Assembly: GCA_963722905.1 (NCBI GenBank)
Contig: CAVROT010000014.1
Location: 124,001 to 188,000, forward strand
Source: CAVROT01 sp963722905
Lineage (GTDB): Bacteria > Pseudomonadota > Alphaproteobacteria > Rhodobacterales > Rhodobacteraceae
Length of the DNA: 64,000 nucleotides
Reading direction: 5' to 3'
Shown here: in pieces, positions 36,801-44,660 of the stretch
How positions within the stretch are numbered: the stretch's first letter is position 1
Layout: each line of letters begins with the position of its first letter
Made by a program: the position numbers and the translations under genes
The notes under the pieces: model-generated
What the model was told of the DNA's origin: nothing
The model's input: the letters and a program-made list of their open reading frames with translations, nothing else
Database searches by the model: none

Positions 36801-39125
36801 GTCCAGCCGCGGTACGACCTGCGCGAGGTCGGGCATGGTGACGTCGAGGTCCAGCGCGTTGTTGCCTACCTCGTAGCGGGCGGTGCCGTTCGCGGCGATC
36901 TGCGGGTTCTCGATCGTGAGGCGCGGCAGGGCGACGACGTTGCTGTCCTTCGTCAGGTCGAGGTCGATGGACGTCTCGCCGGCCAGCAGGTTGTCCACGA
37001 TCTCCTGCCCGATTTCGAGGTCGTTCAGCGTGCCGGTCACCGCGACATCCGCCTGCGCGAGGTCGCTGCTGCCCGAGCCGTTCACCGTCACCTGCAGCGA
37101 TCCGCCCAGGGTGCGCCCCGCCAGTCCCGAGAACCGGTCGATGTCCGCGGCCGTGACGTCCAGCGATCCGGTGACGAAGGGTGCGGCGTCCTCGGGCAGG
37201 GTCAGCGCGACGTCGCCGTCGATGGCCGCGCCGGTCCCGTCTCCCACCAGGTCCACCCGCCAGGCGGCACCCTCCTGTACCGCATCCAGCGCCAGCGTCG
37301 CGGCGCCGCTCAGGGCGGGATCGACGACGGAGAGGTCCGCGATGCCGATTGCGGCCTGCGCGGTCGAGGCTTCGGAGGTCAGATCGGCCTCGGCGCTCAG
37401 CCGGGTGGCCGGATTGGCGACCGTGAACTCCGACAGGCGTGTGCCGGTGGCGTCGCGGTCGGCGCGCACGGTCAGCACGGTGCGGCCGGCCAGCAGAGGA
37501 TCGACCTGCGCGATGCCGATGCCGAGGTCGTCTGCGGTTCCGTCCAGCGACACGTCGAATGATGCGCCCGTGACGGCTGCCTGCACGTCGGCATTTAACG
37601 ACGCGCTGCCACTCAGGTCCCGCCCGGCCAGCGTCGAGAAGGCTGCGATATCGGCCGCGTCGAGTTGTGCCGACAGGCTGGCCGGGATGCCCTCGGCAGT
37701 CGGATCGATCTGGCCGGATCCGGCAAGTCGGAACGTCGCTCCCTCCAGCGTCAGCCGGTCCAGCAGGACCGGCGCGCCCGCGGTCCAGCGGATCGCCGCG
37801 TCGCCCTGCACGGCCGTGCCAAGCGCCGCCCGGACGCCGTCGTCGGCCGGGTTCAGACCGGTCGCCGCGAAGCGGAAATCGGCCGTGACAGCGCGCGGCT
37901 CCCCGTCCGCGATGACGCCCGAGCCGTCCAGAACGACCTCGTCCGCGGCGAACTCCGCCCGGTCCAGACCCGCGATCCGCAGGGCGCCGGTCCAGTCGTC
38001 GGACTGCGCGGCATCGAAGGCGACGTCCACCGCGATCCGGTCCACCCGCGTCTCGGTGGCGCCGAAGGGCAGCAGCACCGGGCCGTCGCCCGACGCGATG
38101 GCGCCCGACAGCTCGAAGCTGTCGGGAAGCCCGTCCGCACCCAGCGCCAGCGACCCCTCCAGCGTCAGCGACTGCGCCGTCACCGAAAGCGCGTCCACCG
38201 TCAGGCGGCCGTCGGGAAACTGCGCGCCGGCGGCCTTCAGGGCCACGTCGGGGCCGAAGAAGGGGCGGTATTGCGGCGTGAAGACGGGCGCGATGTCGCC
38301 GGAAAGGTCCACGTCGAACCCCCGCGCGCCATCCGCGTCGGCGATGGTGACGGCGCCCACCAGGCGCGGCTCGCCGTCCGTGGCCAGGTCGATGTCGGCG
38401 GTGAAGTCCGACAGTGGCCCCTCTCCCTGCACGGACAGCGCCACGGACGGACGCCCGGGAAGGTCCGCCAGATTGGCGACGATGCCGTCCGCCGCCTCTT
38501 CCACCGACAGGTCGATGGCGACTCGCTGGTCGTCGTTGGCGTAGCTGCCGGCGATGCGAAACGCGCCCGCCTGCCCGTCGACCCTGTCGATGGCCAGATC
38601 CACCGCGCCCTCGCCATCCGCCAGCGATGCCGATCCCTCCAGCGACACGACCGCCGCCGCGCCGAACAGCGGCTCGCCCAGCTCGACCCGTTCGATGGCC
38701 AGCCGGTCCAGACGGACCGAAACCGGCAGGTCGGGAAGGCTGAACGGCTTGGCCTCGGCATCGGGCACCTGAATGCTGTCGTCCGGGACGGGGCGGCGCG
38801 GCACGATCAGCTCGGCCGCGCTCAGCTCCTCGACCTCCAGCCGGCCGCGCAGCAGGGCCGAGCGATTCCAGTCCAGCACCGCGTCGTTCAGCGTCAGCCA
38901 CGGCCCCTCGTCGTCGCTGAGAACCAGCTGCGCGATCGTGGCGCGCGACGACAGCGCCCCCTCGAAACCGCTGATCTGCACCTGAAAGCCGGGCCCGGAC
39001 AGCCGCTGCTCGATCTGGCGCTCGAGGAACCCGCCGCCATCGTCCTCCTGCGCGGTTACGGGCGCCAGCAGGACCGGGGCCAGCAGCAGCGCACCGGCGG
39101 CGAGGGGGAGGAGGACGCGCCGCAT
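33846..39125 (-). CDS. tamB: TamB, translocation and assembly module inner-membrane protein
   Basis: 1759 residues with an N-terminal signal-anchor (MRRVLLPLAAGALLLAPVLL) and the conserved DUF490 C-terminus: GQFDLIRGRLDLLGQRLALN, LSQPELPEDEVLARLLFGRS, and a final VFFERDY. The body is beta-rich. It is longer than E. coli TamB (1259) because of five internal repeats of about 170 residues, recognisable by FxxLAGRxxxG starts near + coordinates 37640, 37140, 36630, 36115 and 35605. TamB bridges the periplasm from TamA and helps insert outer-membrane proteins and move phospholipids. The ATG shares a base with the tamA stop (TGATG). Confidence 0.93.
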   Translation of the reverse strand: MRRVLLPLAAGALLLAPVLLAPVTAQEDDGGGFLERQIEQRLSGPGFQVQISGFEGALSSRATIAQLVLSDDEGPWLTLNDAVLDWNRSALLRGRLEVEELSAAELIVPRRPVPDDSIQVPDAEAKPFSLPDLPVSVRLDRLAIERVELGEPLFGAAAVVSLEGSASLADGEGAVDLAIDRVDGQAGAFRIAGSYANDDQRVAIDLSVEEAADGIVANLADLPGRPSVALSVQGEGPLSDFTADIDLATDGEPRLVGAVTIADADGARGFDVDLSGDIAPVFTPQYRPFFGPDVALKAAGAQFPDGRLTVDALSVTAQSLTLEGSLALGADGLPDSFELSGAIASGDGPVLLPFGATETRVDRIAVDVAFDAAQSDDWTGALRIAGLDRAEFAADEVVLDGSGVIADGEPRAVTADFRFAATGLNPADDGVRAALGTAVQGDAAIRWTAGAPVLLDRLTLEGATFRLAGSGQIDPTAEGIPASLSAQLDAADIAAFSTLAGRDLSGSASLNADVQAAVTGASFDVSLDGTADDLGIGIAQVDPLLAGRTVLTVRADRDATGTRLSEFTVANPATRLSAEADLTSEASTAQAAIGIADLSVVDPALSGAATLALDAVQEGAAWRVDLVGDGTGAAIDGDVALTLPEDAAPFVTGSLDVTAADIDRFSGLAGRTLGGSLQVTVNGSGSSDLAQADVAVTGTLNDLEIGQEIVDNLLAGETSIDLDLTKDSNVVALPRLTIENPQIAANGTARYEVGNNALDLDVTMPDLAQVVPRLDGPASLTAKGVQDGDVWRVIIDGAGADATLAAQAAVTDLGLPVAMVDGAARIAASNIARFRALAGGREIGGALDLAVEGQARIDLTSADVTLDGTLTDLAVGQEQADNLLDGTTTLSAQVVKDGVTVTVPTLSVANPQITVDGDARYAPLDNALDLSIALPDLSQVVPTLDGPARADVTGVQQGEIWAVTLDAAGAGATATGAVDVAALGQSEMFVDGEVAIAATDLARFRPLAGRDIGGGVDVTVRGSARTDLSSLDATVDGILQDLAVGQAEADNLLAGRTTLSAAVRKDGSEIRLPSLSVSNPQIVATAEGAYGTGEDALRAEVNLPDLSDIASALTGSGTLDLTANETGDDLWEVALSASGSGAEVDADATVDAPFAPERAVDGTVSVRAEDLSRFRQLAGRPLSGTIDATATGSGRTDGSRFDVAVDATGQGVVIGQAQADSLLAGSLTLELEASRDGPREPVTVERLVLDTAALNVSASGQVLGGQSDLDLTARLADLGPFVPGINGPVTVEGSLREAGADIGVALSGTGPAGITAQVDGTLSQGFDRANLDIGGTVPLALANQFIAPRALEGTARLDLALNGPLAVQSLSGRVTAAGGRIVAPELGIVLGDVAATVTLGNNAANLDITAMSEGGGRLAVGGPISLAPGYGADLAVRLDGFVAEDPRLYRTTVDGTVTVQGPLTGGARIGGRLDLVETEVRIPSTGLGATGPIPDGLVHVNEPADVRQTRSRADLIEEPGGGGGGGGAAFPLDLLIVADSRIFVRGRGLDAELGGRLQLSGSTANVVPSGQFDLIRGRLDLLGQRLALNEGNITLQGDFTPFIRLVAETDQNDVVILIVVEGPALEPEIDFLSQPELPEDEVLARLLFGRSVDEISPLQAAQLASAVATLAGRGGDGIVSRLRDSFGLDDLDVTTDADGNVALRAGAYLSENVYTDVTVGAEGEARINLNLDVTDSVTVRGGTSSGGDASLGVFFERDY

Positions 39126-40939
39126 CAGAACGCCTGACCGATGCCGACGTAGACCTCGACGCCGCTGGAATCGCCGTCCACCGGCGCCGCCACGTCCAGT
39201 CGGATGGGGCCGATGGGCGTGACGTAGCGCAGGCCCAGCCCCGCGCCGCCGTGGCTGTCGCTGTCGCCGTCGACGAAGCTGTCGCGCCCGACGATCCCGA
39301 AATCCGCAAAGGCCACGACGCCGATGGACTGGGTCACGCCCGCCCGAAGCTCGCCCGACAGCGCGAGGTAGGACAGACCCCCCGTCTCGTTCCCGCTGTC
39401 CAGCACGACGCCCAGCGACTGATATGACTGGCCGCGCACCGTGCCGCCGCCGCCGGTGTAGAAGCGGTAGTCGTTGGGCACGCCCTGCAGGTCGGCGCCC
39501 ACGATGGACCCGCCCTGCAATCGCCCGGCGAGGGTGAACCGCTGCGACGCGCCGGGGCTGATGTAGCCGCGGGTGTCGAAGGTCAGGCGCGCACCGCTGT
39601 CGGCCTGGCTGTTGAGCCCGAGGAACGGCGTCAGCTCCACGTCGGCGAAAACACCGGCCGTGGCGTCCAGCCGGTTGTCCCGACCGTCGTAGAGCGCGCC
39701 GATGGGCAGCGTCAGCAGCGAATACGTCCGCTTGCCGTCGTCCTCGGTCAGCAGCGATTCCTCGTCCTCGACCTGGCTGTAGCGATAGGCAAGGCCGATG
39801 TCGGTCGAGAAGCGGTCGTTCACGATCCGGCTGAGGCCGAAGCCCAGCGTTGCGACGTCGGAGACGAAGTCGGGCTCGTCCAGGCGCGCGATCTCGGCGG
39901 TGACGAAGAGGTCCACGTTGGGCCTGAACGTCGCCGGCCGTCCGAAGAGGGCGCCCAGCGAATAGTCGGTGCCGCCCGTACCCCCGCCGATGCCCGAGAC
40001 CTCGCCCTCGATCCGCAGCCGTTCGGCGCCGCCCAGCAGGTTGCGGTGCAGCCAGAAGGCCGACAGGCGGGCGCCCTCGACGGTCGAGACCTCGGCGCCG
40101 AAGCCGAAGCGGCGCGGTGGCTGCGCGGCCAGCGTGGCGGTGATGTCCATCGTGTCGCCGGGGCCCAGACGCTCGGCCTCGGTCAGCGCCACGGACGAAA
40201 AGACCTGCGTGCGCCGCAGCCGCGTCGCCGCCCCCTCCAGCTCGGCCGGGGAAAAGACCTCGCCCGTGGGGAGGCCCGCGATGGCGCGCAGGCGTTCGGG
40301 ACGGACCGACCGGTCGCCCTGAAGGATCAGGTTGCCGAACGTGACCTCGGGGCCGGGCGCGATCCCGATGCGCACCGACAGCCGGTTCTCCTCATGTCGC
40401 GCGATGACGTCCTGCGCGGCGACGTCGGCCTTGGCGCGGCCGACGTCGCGCCAGCCCGCCACTGCCGCGCCCGCGGCGTCCTCGATCAGCGGCGTCTCGG
40501 CCGGCTCTCCCACGGCGAAGCCCTCGGGCAGCTCTGTGCCCGGGGCCAACGGCGCCACCTCGGCGCGGTCGAAGAGATAGGCCGGACCGGGCCGCACCGT
40601 GACCGCGATGGTGCCGATGCCGTCCAGACGCGTCAGCGGCGGGATCTGCGCCGCCTCGCGCCCGTCGACGAGGATGTTGATGACCCCGCCGAAACGGCCG
40701 CCGTTGTAGAGCGCGCCGATCAGCCGGCCGTAGTCGGCGCGCGCCGCGGCCAGAAGTTCCTGCGGGTCGGTGACGTCCTCGGCCTCGGCCGCGAGCAGCA
40801 GCGACGAGGCGCGCAGGTTATCGGACAGATCGTCGTCGGCACCCACCACGGTGAACGTAACGTCGCCGGCCGCGATGGCCGGTCCGGCGCAGAGGGCTAC
40901 CAGTGCGGCCAGGCCGCCCGCTCCGATCAGCTGTCTCAA
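39125..40939 (-). CDS. tamA: TamA, Omp85-family outer-membrane assembly protein
   Basis: I prefer TTG 40939, with GAGG 5 bases upstream, because it yields a clean signal peptide (RQLIGAGGLAALVALCAGPA, then IAA) and 604 residues; a longer ORF reaches ATG 41032. POTRA domains follow (VTFTVVGADDDLSDNLRASS, TVRPGPAYLFDRAEV, GNLILQGDRSVRPERLRAIA), then the Omp85 barrel with FYTGGGGTVRGQSYQ (L6-type VRGY motif) and terminal strand EVYVGIGQAF ending in Phe. It pairs with TamB in the outer membrane. Confidence 0.93.
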   Translation of the reverse strand: MRQLIGAGGLAALVALCAGPAIAAGDVTFTVVGADDDLSDNLRASSLLLAAEAEDVTDPQELLAAARADYGRLIGALYNGGRFGGVINILVDGREAAQIPPLTRLDGIGTIAVTVRPGPAYLFDRAEVAPLAPGTELPEGFAVGEPAETPLIEDAAGAAVAGWRDVGRAKADVAAQDVIARHEENRLSVRIGIAPGPEVTFGNLILQGDRSVRPERLRAIAGLPTGEVFSPAELEGAATRLRRTQVFSSVALTEAERLGPGDTMDITATLAAQPPRRFGFGAEVSTVEGARLSAFWLHRNLLGGAERLRIEGEVSGIGGGTGGTDYSLGALFGRPATFRPNVDLFVTAEIARLDEPDFVSDVATLGFGLSRIVNDRFSTDIGLAYRYSQVEDEESLLTEDDGKRTYSLLTLPIGALYDGRDNRLDATAGVFADVELTPFLGLNSQADSGARLTFDTRGYISPGASQRFTLAGRLQGGSIVGADLQGVPNDYRFYTGGGGTVRGQSYQSLGVVLDSGNETGGLSYLALSGELRAGVTQSIGVVAFADFGIVGRDSFVDGDSDSHGGAGLGLRYVTPIGPIRLDVAAPVDGDSSGVEVYVGIGQAF

Positions 40940-41062
40940 TCCGGCCTCGATGCTAGATGTTAACGACGTCTTACGCTTGCTCCCCGGCGTGGGGAAGCGT
41001 TCAGATGTCACGGACCCGTCATGATGTGGCACGGCGGCATACGGCGGCCTGGCGGCACGGGC

Positions 41063-41905
41063 TCATGTCTCTTCGACCTCGGCCCTCACCTGCGCCCAGG
41101 TGACCAGCGTGAACACCGCCGTGCCCCCCACGACGTTGCCCGCGAGGACCGGCAGGAAGAACCGGAACGCGGCATCGGCCGGCGACAGTTCGCCCAGGAC
41201 AAGCAGGAACGCCATCTCGACCGATCCGGCGACGACATGGGTGAAGTCGCCCGCGGCGATGAGCCAGGTGAAGGCCAGAATGATCGGGAACGGATTGCGC
41301 GGCGCGGTGGGTAGCATCCAGACGAGGGCGGCGATCAGGACACCGGCCGGCAGCGCCTTGACGAAGGCGGTCCAGGGATCGAAGCCCGTCGCATGGCGCG
41401 CCAGCTCGCCGATGGAAGTTAGGACACCGGGGGTGAACGTGCCGGAATAGGCCATGAAGGTCCCGGCGACGAAGCACCCCACGACGTTGGCCCCCAGGAC
41501 GAGCCCCCACAGCCGGCAGATCCGCCGGACGTTCCCCATGGACGGACGCGCCATCATGGGCAGGACGGTGGTGATCGTGTTCTCGGTGAAAAGCTGCATC
41601 CGCCCCAGGATGACCAGAAGGAAGCCGAACGTGTACCCCAGGTTCTCCAGCAGGAAGGTCCAGTCCTGTCCCTTCGGCAGATGGGTCCGGAAGATTGCCT
41701 CGCCGATGACCGAGAAAGCGATCAGGATGCCGGCGGCCAGGCCCGAAAAGATCAGCGACGACGTTGGGCGGTTGAGTTCCTCTGCACCGTCCCGGCGGAT
41801 CACCTCGTAGATGAGGCGCGCGCTCAGACGCGTCGCGTCCTCGACGGACTGCTCCTCGACCTCGTCATCCGGGACCTGCGGCTGATCGGCTTGGTCTGCG
41901 CGCAA
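41063..41905 (-). CDS. Formate/nitrite transporter family channel, YfdC-like
   Basis: I choose TTG 41905 because the EcfG promoter lies just upstream; longer in-frame starts would place the promoter inside the gene. The product is 280 residues with an acidic N-terminus (PDDEVEEQSVEDATRL) and six membrane helices. LLENLGYTFGFLLVILGRMQ, LFTENTITTVLPMM, GDFTHVVAGSVEM and PVLAGNVVGGTAVFTLVTWA closely follow E. coli YfdC. FNT channels conduct small monovalent anions; the YfdC branch has no settled substrate. The gene probably belongs to the general stress regulon. Confidence 0.88.
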   Translation of the reverse strand: MRADQADQPQVPDDEVEEQSVEDATRLSARLIYEVIRRDGAEELNRPTSSLIFSGLAAGILIAFSVIGEAIFRTHLPKGQDWTFLLENLGYTFGFLLVILGRMQLFTENTITTVLPMMARPSMGNVRRICRLWGLVLGANVVGCFVAGTFMAYSGTFTPGVLTSIGELARHATGFDPWTAFVKALPAGVLIAALVWMLPTAPRNPFPIILAFTWLIAAGDFTHVVAGSVEMAFLLVLGELSPADAAFRFFLPVLAGNVVGGTAVFTLVTWAQVRAEVEET

Positions 41906-41929
41906 GTCCTGTCCCCGCTGTCGGTGTAT

Positions 41930-41957
41930 GGAACGGTCCGGCGCCCGCCCAGGTTCC
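41930..41957. promoter_or_regulatory. Bidirectional EcfG promoter for FNT channel and Rho-N-like gene
   Basis: The 28-bp element begins GGAACG and ends GGTTCC. On the minus strand it reads GGAAC (41957-41953), 17 bases, CGTT (41935-41932), a perfect match 27 bp before the FNT start. On the plus strand it reads GGAAC (41930-41934), 17 bases, GGTT (41952-41955), 36 bp before the ATG at 41991. Each -35 box overlaps the other strand's -10 box. Confidence 0.75.
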
Positions 41958-41990
41958 TGCGACATTCGGGCAGCAGGGATACCCACCGCC

Positions 41991-42254
41991 ATGACACGTG
42001 ACCACGGACCGCAGATCAAGGACGACGCGACATACGAGGCGCTGCGCGATGACGGGATGTCCAGGGGCAAGGCGGCCCGCATCGCCAACGCCGGCGCGAA
42101 CCCGGAGATGCACCCCTCCCGCAAGGGCGGCAAGGCGCCGCCTTACGGGGACTGGACGAAGGACGCCCTGTACGACCGGGCGCGGGAGATCGGGATCGAA
42201 GGGCGGTCGAAGATGACCAAGGACGATCTCATCGAGGCGCTGCGCAATCACTGA
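41991..42254 (+). CDS. Small protein with C-terminal Rho-N/SAP-like motif (DUF7218-type)
   Basis: 87 residues: MTRDHGPQIKDDATYEALRD, then GMSRGKAARIANAGA and a C-terminal GRSKMTKDDLIEALRNH resembling the Rho termination factor N-terminal helix pair. The N-terminal half is the stress-associated repeat seen in many short alphaproteobacterial proteins. It is highly charged and cytosolic, perhaps nucleic-acid binding (inference). Transcription from the bidirectional EcfG element suggests stress induction. Confidence 0.8.
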   Translation: MTRDHGPQIKDDATYEALRDDGMSRGKAARIANAGANPEMHPSRKGGKAPPYGDWTKDALYDRAREIGIEGRSKMTKDDLIEALRNH

Positions 42255-42257
42255 GGC

Positions 42258-42290
42258 GGACCTTCCGATCAGCCCCGGGGACGAAGGTCC
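42258..42290. terminator. Inverted repeat at convergent Rho-N-like/mscS ends
   Basis: GGACCTTC (42258-42265) and GAAGGTCC (42283-42290) are perfect complements with a 17-base loop. They straddle the 14-bp gap and the last codons of the mscS-type gene. It is a possible shared terminator, without a T-tract. Confidence 0.35.
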
Positions 42291-43666
42291 TCGGGTTCGT
42301 CCGGCGGGCCGTTCGGGGCGGTGGGTCGACGCGCGAGACCCGGGGCCAGCATGGCCGAGCCGTCCAGGACCTTCACCTCGCGTTGGGGGAAGGGGATCGT
42401 GATGTCCTCGGCCCGGAACGCGTCCCAGAGGGCCAGGAAGACGTTGCCGCGGATATTGGTCAGACCGGCCGTGGGGTCGGTGATCCAGAAGCGCAGGATG
42501 TAGTCGACGCTGCTGTCGCCGAAACCCGTGATGTGGCAGACCGGCCGCGGGTCGGGCAGGACGCGCGTCACGGCGGAGGCCGCGGCGATGGCGGTGCGGC
42601 GCACATGGTGCGGGTCGTCGCCGTAGGCGGTGCCGAAGTGGATGTCGAGGCGCACAAGCTCGTTGCTGTGCGACCAGTTCACCACCTGCCCGGTGATGAG
42701 ATCCTCGTTGGGGATCAGGTACTCGCGCCCGTCGCGTGTGGTGATCGACACATAGCGCGCGCCCAGCGACATGATCCAGCCGAAGGTGTCGCCGATGCTG
42801 ATGACGTCGCCCGGCTTGATCGACTTGTCGAGCAGGATGATGACGCCCGACACGAGGTTCGACACCACCTTCTGCAACCCGAAGCCCAGCCCGATGCCGA
42901 TGGCGCCCGACAGCACCGCCAGTCCCGTCAGGTCCACGCCCACGGCCTTGAGCCCGACGAAGAACGCCGCGCCGAAGAGCAGGATCTGCATGACCTTCAC
43001 GGCCAGCACCCGCATCGACGGGCTCATGTCCTCGTTTCGGCGGATGCGGTCCGACAGGGCATTCGACGCGAACCGGGCGGCGGTGATGAGGACCGCGAGC
43101 AGGACCACCGCCAGCACGACGTTCAGCAGGCTGATGCGGAAGTCCCCCGAGGCATAGGCCACCCCGTCGAGGACGCGCGCCACCTCTTCGGTGATGCCGA
43201 GGAAATAGAGGGTCGCGTAGGTCCACAGACCCCAGCGCACGAAGCGGCGCAGCGTCGGGTTGCGCACCAGGTGCACCGCGAACACCACCAGCAGCCAGAC
43301 CAGCGCCAGCTGCGCCGCAAGCTCCAGCAGGTAGTAGCGCGACGGGTAGAACTGCGTCGCCATCATCACGGCGGTGGCGGCCCACATCGCCGCGACGAAC
43401 CAGATCAGCCGCAGCCGCCGGACCACCACCAGCATCGACCGCAGGCGCCACTTGGGCCAGCCCTCGCGCGTGCGCAGCCACTCGCGCAGCCGCTCCCGCG
43501 TCAGGTGGGTCAGCACGAACGCCGCCGCTATGCAGCCTGCCACGATCGCGATCTGCCACAGCCGCGACGGCAGCAGCATCAGTCTGGCCTGAAGCGTCGC
43601 CAGCGACCACAGGTCGCCCAGCTGCTCGGTCAGGGTTTGCACGGCGGTTTCCATCGGCGCGACCAT
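42269..43666 (-). CDS. Mechanosensitive ion channel, MscS family
   Basis: 465 residues from ATG 43666; the next ATG, 43654, is equally possible. Several N-terminal helices precede the MscS core: VLSGAIGIGLGFGLQKVVSN (pore helix TM3), LVSGVIILLDKSIKPGDVIS and the beta domain SLGARYVSITTRDGREYLIP. A C-terminal alpha/beta portion follows (GFGDSSVDYILRFWITDP) with a Pro-rich end. It is an inner-membrane osmotic safety valve. It faces the Rho-N-like gene and is divergent from the VPLPA gene. Confidence 0.92.
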   Translation of the reverse strand: MVAPMETAVQTLTEQLGDLWSLATLQARLMLLPSRLWQIAIVAGCIAAAFVLTHLTRERLREWLRTREGWPKWRLRSMLVVVRRLRLIWFVAAMWAATAVMMATQFYPSRYYLLELAAQLALVWLLVVFAVHLVRNPTLRRFVRWGLWTYATLYFLGITEEVARVLDGVAYASGDFRISLLNVVLAVVLLAVLITAARFASNALSDRIRRNEDMSPSMRVLAVKVMQILLFGAAFFVGLKAVGVDLTGLAVLSGAIGIGLGFGLQKVVSNLVSGVIILLDKSIKPGDVISIGDTFGWIMSLGARYVSITTRDGREYLIPNEDLITGQVVNWSHSNELVRLDIHFGTAYGDDPHHVRRTAIAAASAVTRVLPDPRPVCHITGFGDSSVDYILRFWITDPTAGLTNIRGNVFLALWDAFRAEDITIPFPQREVKVLDGSAMLAPGLARRPTAPNGPPDEPEDLRPRG

Positions 43667-43813
43667 GCCGTCCGTCCGGCCGTGTGACAAGCGCACGGTG
43701 CGGTGGCGCACAGGGCGACGGGTCCTCGTTAACCAAGGAATTAACTTAAATTATCTTCCGTAAACCGCCCGTGCTAAACCCCGGCGGTGAACAAAGCTAT
43801 TAAGGATATTAAT

Positions 43814-44455
43814 ATGATCGACCTCCGTTCCATTGCCTGCGCCGCGCTCGTCGCGCTCTCGACCGGCGGCGTCGCCTCGGCCGTGACCATCGACCGCGAC
43901 CTCTTCGACGTCTACTCCGGCGAAGGCGATCCCGAAGGGTTCGAGGTGGGCTTCGGCTTTCCCAGCGCGCCCCTCGCCTTCCTGGACTTCACGTGGCGCG
44001 AGACCGCGTTCTCGGCCTCGATCGACTTCTCGATCGACATCAACGGCACACTCTTCTTCGACATCTACGACGCCGATGTCGGCAACGGCGACCTGTCGGC
44101 CTTCACCCTCGATCGCCTCGACGGAATCTCCGGCACGGCCGTCTCGCGGCTGACGACTCAGACCTCGTTCTGCTCGGGTGCGGCGGGGCCGGTCGCGGGC
44201 ACCTGCAACCTCGTCACCGCCACGACGGGCTCGGGCGGGAATACCGCCATGGCCGCGCGCCCAGGCGACGTGCTGTTCTCGAACCTTGCCGCCGGCAGCT
44301 ACCGCTTCGGCTTTTTCGAAAGCGGCACGCCCGGCGAAGGCTTCGCCAGCTTCAGCGTCGAGGACGTGGCCCCGGTCCCGCTTCCCGCGGGCGGCGTTCT
44401 GCTGGTCTCGGCGCTGGCGCTGGGTGCGGCCGCGCGGCGCCGCCGGGGCGCCTGA
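43814..44455 (+). CDS. Exported protein with VPLPA-type C-terminal sorting signal
   Basis: ATG 43814 with AAGGA 8 bases upstream; 213 residues. It has a signal peptide (LRSIACAALVALSTGGVASA), a beta-rich middle, and the tail VPLPAGGVLLVSALALGAAA followed by RRRR: sorting motif, membrane helix and basic end, as in PEP-CTERM/VPLPA-CTERM proteins recognised by an exosortase/rhombosortase-like system. Two cysteines (FCSG, GTCN) may form a disulfide. The function of the mature domain is unknown. The promoter region (about 43735-43800) is unusually AT-rich. Confidence 0.85.
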   Translation: MIDLRSIACAALVALSTGGVASAVTIDRDLFDVYSGEGDPEGFEVGFGFPSAPLAFLDFTWRETAFSASIDFSIDINGTLFFDIYDADVGNGDLSAFTLDRLDGISGTAVSRLTTQTSFCSGAAGPVAGTCNLVTATTGSGGNTAMAARPGDVLFSNLAAGSYRFGFFESGTPGEGFASFSVEDVAPVPLPAGGVLLVSALALGAAARRRRGA

Positions 44456-44660
44456 CGCTCCGCCTCCGGGGCCGGGGCGACCTTGATACGGGATGGCGCG
44501 GCGTGTATCGCCGCGTCATGACCCGGATCACGGACATAGCGGACCACATGCGGCTGCGCGAACGCTTCCACGGCGCGGCGCGGGCGGTGACGGCGCGGCG
44601 GGACGGCTGAGCGTCGACGCGCCCGCCATCCTCACCCCAGCCAGCCGCGAAAGGCCCGCC

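Noticed and set aside
36006..38544. Further long plus-strand frames across tamB
   Set aside because: Same cause: high third-position GC keeps opposite frames open. No start context or recognisable motif.
44518..44610. 30-codon ORF (MTRITDIADHMRLRERF) just before leuC, a possible leader peptide
   Set aside because: No leucine codon cluster typical of an attenuator, no hairpin pair, weak ribosome site.
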